DNA of 64,000 nt from Pelagicoccus sp. SDUM812005. GTDB lineage: Bacteria; Verrucomicrobiota; Verrucomicrobiia; Opitutales; Opitutaceae. A program made the position numbers and the translations under genes. Location of the stretch: the NCBI RefSeq assembly GCF_031127875.1, contig NZ_JARXIA010000001.1, forward strand, positions 868,001 to 932,000. The letters are read 5' to 3'. Positions 61,109 through 64,000 of the stretch are shown one piece after another. The notes under the pieces are model-generated. The model was not told where the DNA came from and did not search any database. It saw nothing but the letters and a program-made list of their open reading frames with translations. How positions within the stretch are numbered: position 1 is the first letter of the stretch; every line of letters starts with the position of its first letter.

Positions 61109-62011
61109 TTGGACAAGACGGTGAAGCAGCACTTCGACTTGCCCTGGGGCAAGGCTAGGGCCTGGATCGATACCGGCAAGGTCTTCATTGACGGAAATTG
61201 CGTGTCCGACCAGGCCTTTGCGGTGAAGGCGGGCACTCGCATCGAGCTGCGCATGAGCCAGCCTAAGAAGCGTCCAGAGCCGAAGCTCGATCCCGAGGCG
61301 GTGGTGTATTTCGACGCGGATTTGATCGTGGTGAACAAGGCGTCCGGCGTGATGACGGTGCCGCATCCCGAGAGCGACGAGGAAGAGACGCTGGATCGCC
61401 TCGCCTTGGACTACCTGCGGGCTAAGGATCCGAAGGCGGCAAGCAATCGAGCGAGCTTGGGCGTGGTGCATCGCATCGACAAGGATACCAGCGGCTTGGT
61501 GGTTTTCGCTCGGACTTATGCGGCCTTGAAGGCGCTTTCGGAGCAATTCCGGGCTCACTCCATAGAGCGTCGCTATTTGGCGATCGTTCACGGTCGTCCT
61601 AAGAACCAGACCATCGAGACGCGGATCGCTCGGGATGCGGGCGACGGTCTGCGCGGTTCGGTTCCGGAGGGAACCGTGAACAAGGTGGGCGAGGAATTGG
61701 GCCGGCGGGCGGTGACGCATGTGGAGCTGGTGGAGAAGCTGGCTGGGGCGGCATTGGTTTCGTGTCGCATCGAGACCGGCCGGACGCACCAGATCCGCAT
61801 CCACCTGAGCGAAATCGGGCATCCCATCGTGGGGGAGAAGGTTTACGTTCGCAGCTTTGCGGGGGAAGCGATTCCTGCTTGGCGCACGATGTTGCACGCG
61901 GAGCAGCTCGGCTTCATCCATCCCGGCACGGGAAAGCCGGTCGCTTGGAGCGAGCCGGCGCCTAAGGATTTTCAGAAGGTGTACAAGTCACTGAAAATCA
62001 AGGAATCCTGA
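61109..62011 (+). CDS. RluA-family pseudouridine synthase (start probably further upstream)
   Basis: The enzyme isomerises uridine in rRNA or tRNA to pseudouridine. The catalytic block is VVHRIDKDTSGLVVFART, and CRIETGRTHQIRIHLSEIGH is the second family motif. The listed start is a TTG inside the S4 RNA-binding domain, which would lose the R of the ARLDKxVKQ opening. The same frame stays open upstream without any ATG, GTG or TTG back to a stop near 60980, and the codons from ATC 61031 encode IKKKSDNSEAGGEPARFIS. A non-standard start or a start-codon change at 61031 is therefore likely. Confidence 0.88.
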   Translation: MDKTVKQHFDLPWGKARAWIDTGKVFIDGNCVSDQAFAVKAGTRIELRMSQPKKRPEPKLDPEAVVYFDADLIVVNKASGVMTVPHPESDEEETLDRLALDYLRAKDPKAASNRASLGVVHRIDKDTSGLVVFARTYAALKALSEQFRAHSIERRYLAIVHGRPKNQTIETRIARDAGDGLRGSVPEGTVNKVGEELGRRAVTHVELVEKLAGAALVSCRIETGRTHQIRIHLSEIGHPIVGEKVYVRSFAGEAIPAWRTMLHAEQLGFIHPGTGKPVAWSEPAPKDFQKVYKSLKIKES

Positions 62012-62091
62012 TATTTGGTAAAAAACGAGGGCGCCGCGCGATTTAGCTCGCTGTTGCCCATTAAATCGCCGTTGTGAGTGTCCTTGTTTAG

Positions 62092-62117
62092 GGGACTCCG
62101 CCTTTTATAGGAGTTCC
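62092..62117 (+). other. Hairpin in the leader of the RRM protein gene
   Basis: GGGACTCC and GGAGTTCC pair (8 bp, one G-T) around a 10-nt loop, 74 nt upstream of the ATG at 62192. The 180-nt leader (62012-62191) has no gene; long structured leaders are common on genes of this family, including cold-induced ones. Confidence 0.45.
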
Positions 62118-62191
62118 GAGGTGTTTTTCCGGTTTGGCGTCGCTGTTCGAATTACCCTTTTTCGAATACAGTGATGCTCAAAATATAAGTT

Positions 62192-62596
62192 ATGGAAATA
62201 TACGTTGGAAACATCTCCTTCGACGCCTCTGAAGGCGATTTGCAAGACGCATTCGAAGAATTCGGTGCAGTCTCCCAGCTCAAGATCATCACTGATCGTG
62301 AAACTGGACGTTCGCGCGGTTTCGCGTTTGTGACAATGGATAATGCTGAAGAAGCGAAGGCCGCAATTGAAGGCCTGAACGGTCGCGATATCGCGGGTCG
62401 TGAGCTTTCTGTCCGCGAAGCAACTCCTCGCGCTCCTCGCAGCGGCGGTGGCGGCTTCGGCGGCGGCGGTCGTGGCCATGGTGGCGGCGGCGGTTACGGC
62501 GGCGGTGGCCGCGGTGGCAATGGTGGCGGCGGCTACGGTGGCGGAGGTCGCGGTGGCGATCGTCGCGGCGGTGGCGGTTACGGCCGTGGACGCTAA
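62192..62596 (+). CDS. Glycine-rich RNA-binding protein (single RRM)
   Basis: A 134-residue protein with one RNA recognition motif (about 1-80) and a Gly/Arg-rich tail (about 83-134) of GGGG-Y/F and RGG units. RNP2 is IYVGNI and RNP1 is RGFAFVTM. Such proteins in cyanobacteria and marine bacteria bind single-stranded RNA and often rise in the cold. It is monocistronic with its own terminator. Confidence 0.93.
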   Translation: MEIYVGNISFDASEGDLQDAFEEFGAVSQLKIITDRETGRSRGFAFVTMDNAEEAKAAIEGLNGRDIAGRELSVREATPRAPRSGGGGFGGGGRGHGGGGGYGGGGRGGNGGGGYGGGGRGGDRRGGGGYGRGR

Positions 62597-62626
62597 GCTC
62601 TAAGCGAGCCCAGCAAAAGACTTTCG

Positions 62627-62659
62627 AAGACTCCGTTCCTGATAGGGCGGAGTCTTTTT
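62627..62659 (+). terminator. Terminator of the RRM protein gene
   Basis: A 9-bp stem (AAGACTCCG and CGGAGTCTT, 12-nt loop) with a T5 tail, 30 nt after the stop codon. Confidence 0.88.
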
Positions 62660-62756
62660 CATGGGCGGATGGAGCGGAGCGAGGCCTGTACTATGCTGCC
62701 GCTGGGAATGGGGCAGATTCCGACCTCGCTGGCTGGAGCGCGGCGTTACGGTATCC

Positions 62757-63065
62757 TTACTCGCAATACAGTTTGCGCAAGGTCCCGATAAGGGTGGCGA
62801 TTTCCGGGGAATCCAGCCGGTAGTAGATCGCTTGCTGGTCGCGTCGCGTGGACACAAGGTTTAGTTCACGCAGCTTGGCGAGATGCTGTGAGAGGGCGGA
62901 TTGGCTCAGGTCTACCTCGACGCAGAGTTCGCTCACGTTGACCTCTCCTTCGCCGAGGCGACAGAGGATGGCGAGTCGCTTGGGATTGGCCATGGCCTTT
63001 AGCGTACCTACTGCCTGCATCAGCGAAGCTATTTCTTTTTCCGTCGGCATGATTTCTTGAGTCAT
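62757..63065 (-). CDS. ArsR-family regulator, BigR/SqrR-type sulfide sensor
   Basis: A 102-residue winged-HTH protein. The DNA-recognition helix region is DLSQSALSQHLAKLRELNLV. C35 (ILCRL) and C101 (penultimate residue, LYCE) match the pair of thiols that form a polysulfide link in BigR, SqrR and YgaV. C48 (ELCVEVD) is extra. The metal-binding cysteine pattern of true arsenic or metal ArsR proteins is not seen. It is divergent from a DUF2892 gene, and two matching operators lie between. ATG 63065 is used; 63095 is an alternative. Confidence 0.88.
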   Translation of the reverse strand: MTQEIMPTEKEIASLMQAVGTLKAMANPKRLAILCRLGEGEVNVSELCVEVDLSQSALSQHLAKLRELNLVSTRRDQQAIYYRLDSPEIATLIGTLRKLYCE

Positions 63066-63100
63066 TTGGCTTAGGTTCCCTCCTGTTGGATGCAAGTAAA

Positions 63101-63147
63101 TATTAGTGAACGCTAAAGTAAAGCTTGCAGTATTAGAAGAAACTAAA
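63101..63147. promoter_or_regulatory. Duplicated ArsR-type operators
   Basis: Two copies of TATTAG-N6-CTAAA lie at 63101-63117 and 63131-63147, exactly 30 bp apart, between the divergent regulator gene and the DUF2892 gene. The dyad resembles BigR-type sites. The neighbouring regulator is the obvious protein to bind them and so control both directions. Confidence 0.75.
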
Positions 63148-63160
63148 TTAGAAGAGGCTT

Positions 63161-63364
63161 ATGAATATTGATCGTATTGTTTTCGCATTTGCAGGGGCCA
63201 TGATCCTTTTGGGGGTAGCTCTGGGAATATGGGTTCATCAGCTGTGGTTTATCCTGCCAGCCTTCGTGGGGCTGAACATGTTCCAAGCTGCGTTTACGCG
63301 CTTTTGTCCTTTGGCCACTGTTCTTAAGAGGGTTGGAATGAAGAGCGGCTGTGCCTTCGAATAG
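63161..63364 (+). CDS. DUF2892 (YgaP-like) small membrane protein
   Basis: A 67-residue protein with two helices (about 7-30 and 31-50) and the DUF2892 pattern: FAFAGAMILLGVALG, then FVGLNMFQAAFTRFCPLATVLKRVGM. It equals the membrane part of YgaP without the rhodanese domain. Such genes follow sulfur-sensing ArsR regulators and are linked to thiosulfate or sulfide handling. It lies just beyond the two operators, with the DUF6132 gene 20 nt downstream. Confidence 0.85.
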   Translation: MNIDRIVFAFAGAMILLGVALGIWVHQLWFILPAFVGLNMFQAAFTRFCPLATVLKRVGMKSGCAFE

Positions 63365-63384
63365 AGTGGGGACCGGTAAAGAAG

Positions 63385-63555
63385 ATGCTGCGTTATCTCA
63401 TCGCGATCGGATTTGGGCTACTGCTGGGTGCAGTCATGGGCTATTTCGGCCAATGCAGCTCTGGGGCTTGCCCGCTGACTTCGACTTGGTGGCGCGGGGC
63501 CCTCTATGGAGGTATCATAGGACTCCTTTACGCTTTGGGAAGCGCGAGCAACTAA
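63385..63555 (+). CDS. Small membrane protein (DUF6132-like)
   Basis: A 56-residue protein with two short helices and the conserved middle motif GQCSSGACPLTSTWWRGALY, as in DUF6132 proteins. The Cys pair (CSSGAC) may bind metal or take part in sulfur chemistry; the function is unknown. It sits between the DUF2892 and TolC-like genes, so it is part of the operon under the operators at 63101. Confidence 0.7.
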   Translation: MLRYLIAIGFGLLLGAVMGYFGQCSSGACPLTSTWWRGALYGGIIGLLYALGSASN

Positions 63556-63561
63556 ATTGCC

Positions 63562-64000
63562 ATGAAACAGAAGATAGTTAGAATGATTGTCGGCTTTTGC
63601 CTTTTGTATGCAGGGGGTGTGGGGCTTCAGGCGGAGACATGGACGTTGGAGTCGGCTATCGAAGCGGCTTTGGAGAACAGTCCAGATGCGCAGGTAGCTC
63701 AGTCCCGTATCGATGGTGCGGAAGCCATGCTGGAAGAAGCTCGATCGTATGGGATGCCGCAATTGTCTTTGATCGGCAGTTATACGCAAACGGACAGTCC
63801 GATGATGGCTTTTGGTTCGATTCTGGGTCAGCGAGCCTTCGACTTCAGCCTTGATTTCAACAATCCCGGTACGGTCGACAATCTCAATGCGACCGCAGCG
63901 GTTGGCGTGAATCTCTATGCAGGAGGTCAGGTTGCTGCTGGGAAGCGAGCTGCGACGGCGGGTGTCAATGCGGCCATGCACGAGGAGGAGGCAACACGTC
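63562..64000 (+). CDS. TolC-like outer membrane efflux protein (partial)
   Basis: 146 codons are visible before the window ends. A signal peptide (about 1-24, MIVGFCLLYAGGVGLQA) is followed by the outer-membrane-factor pattern ETWTLESAIEAALENSPDAQ, with the helical repeat SRIDGAEAMLEEARSYGMPQ and SYTQTDSPMMAF. It would form the outer-membrane channel of an RND or ABC exporter, whose other parts should lie beyond the right edge. It follows the small DUF6132-like gene by 6 nt and probably shares its promoter. Confidence 0.88.
   Translation, partial: MKQKIVRMIVGFCLLYAGGVGLQAETWTLESAIEAALENSPDAQVAQSRIDGAEAMLEEARSYGMPQLSLIGSYTQTDSPMMAFGSILGQRAFDFSLDFNNPGTVDNLNATAAVGVNLYAGGQVAAGKRAATAGVNAAMHEEEATR

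Overview
The window is a high-GC bacterial chromosome segment that fits a marine verrucomicrobium of the Opitutae/Puniceicoccales (Pelagicoccus-like) kind. This is an inference from gene content: a PVC-type secreted dehydrogenase, a formylglycine sulfatase, a ThuA-like protein, two TonB-dependent receptors, an AraC/rhamnose locus, and many Verrucomicrobia-style accessory proteins. No rRNA, tRNA, CRISPR array or transposase gene was found.

Layout. 1-6.1 kb: the end of a PVC dehydrogenase gene, an AraC regulator divergent from rhaI-rhaB (rhamnose catabolism), and an inositol-monophosphatase-family gene. 6.1-11.3 kb: an SLC13/RCK_C permease and an oxidase-maturation block (DUF420, ctaB, ctaA, divergent SCO). 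11.4-16.9 kb: purEK, a ThuA-like gene, mazG, xerC and a LacI regulator. 16.9-24.1 kb: glpD, a TonB receptor, and a PepSY/DUF2271/DUF4198/ApbE operon that looks like an extracytosolic flavin electron-transfer module. 24.5-29.6 kb: a PurO-like IMP cyclohydrolase, a sulfatase, a small secreted protein, and a PNPOx-like gene divergent from a MocR regulator that lacks the PLP lysine. 29.7-34.7 kb: an AT-richer island. It holds a tight three-gene operon (OLD-family ATPase/TOPRIM, TM protein, DUF4268 nuclease) followed by an HTH-nucleotidyltransferase/HEPN pair with its own tandem operators; this is the best candidate for an undescribed defence system. 34.9-44.4 kb: a polysaccharide deacetylase, alpha/beta hydrolase, cysI, a DUF3108 protein, an exonuclease fused to a degenerate DNA ligase, DoxX, a membrane-anchored unknown and an HD phosphohydrolase. 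44.5-51.1 kb: a lone flagellin with a sigma-28-like promoter, a TRIC-type channel, rpoN, an ErpA-like protein, gcvT, gcvH and an unknown gene. 51.5-55.6 kb: a TonB receptor plus a phytase-like beta-propeller. 55.7-64 kb: a methyltransferase, DAHP synthase, ahpCF with divergent oxyR, an RluA synthase, a glycine-rich RRM protein, and a sulfide-sensor-like ArsR regulator with duplicated operators driving small membrane proteins and a TolC-like gene that runs off the window.

How the genes fit together. Rhamnose isomerase and kinase, the sulfatase, the deacetylase and the TonB receptors suit growth on sulfated, rhamnose-containing polysaccharide. The receptor/propeller pair may scavenge phosphate from inositol phosphates. 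The ahpCF/oxyR set, the sulfide-type regulator and the heme A/SCO genes cover redox defence and respiration. Small hairpin repeats with compensatory base changes (REP-like) lie between genes, and one inverted pair sits between 19-nt direct repeats beside the cysI terminator.
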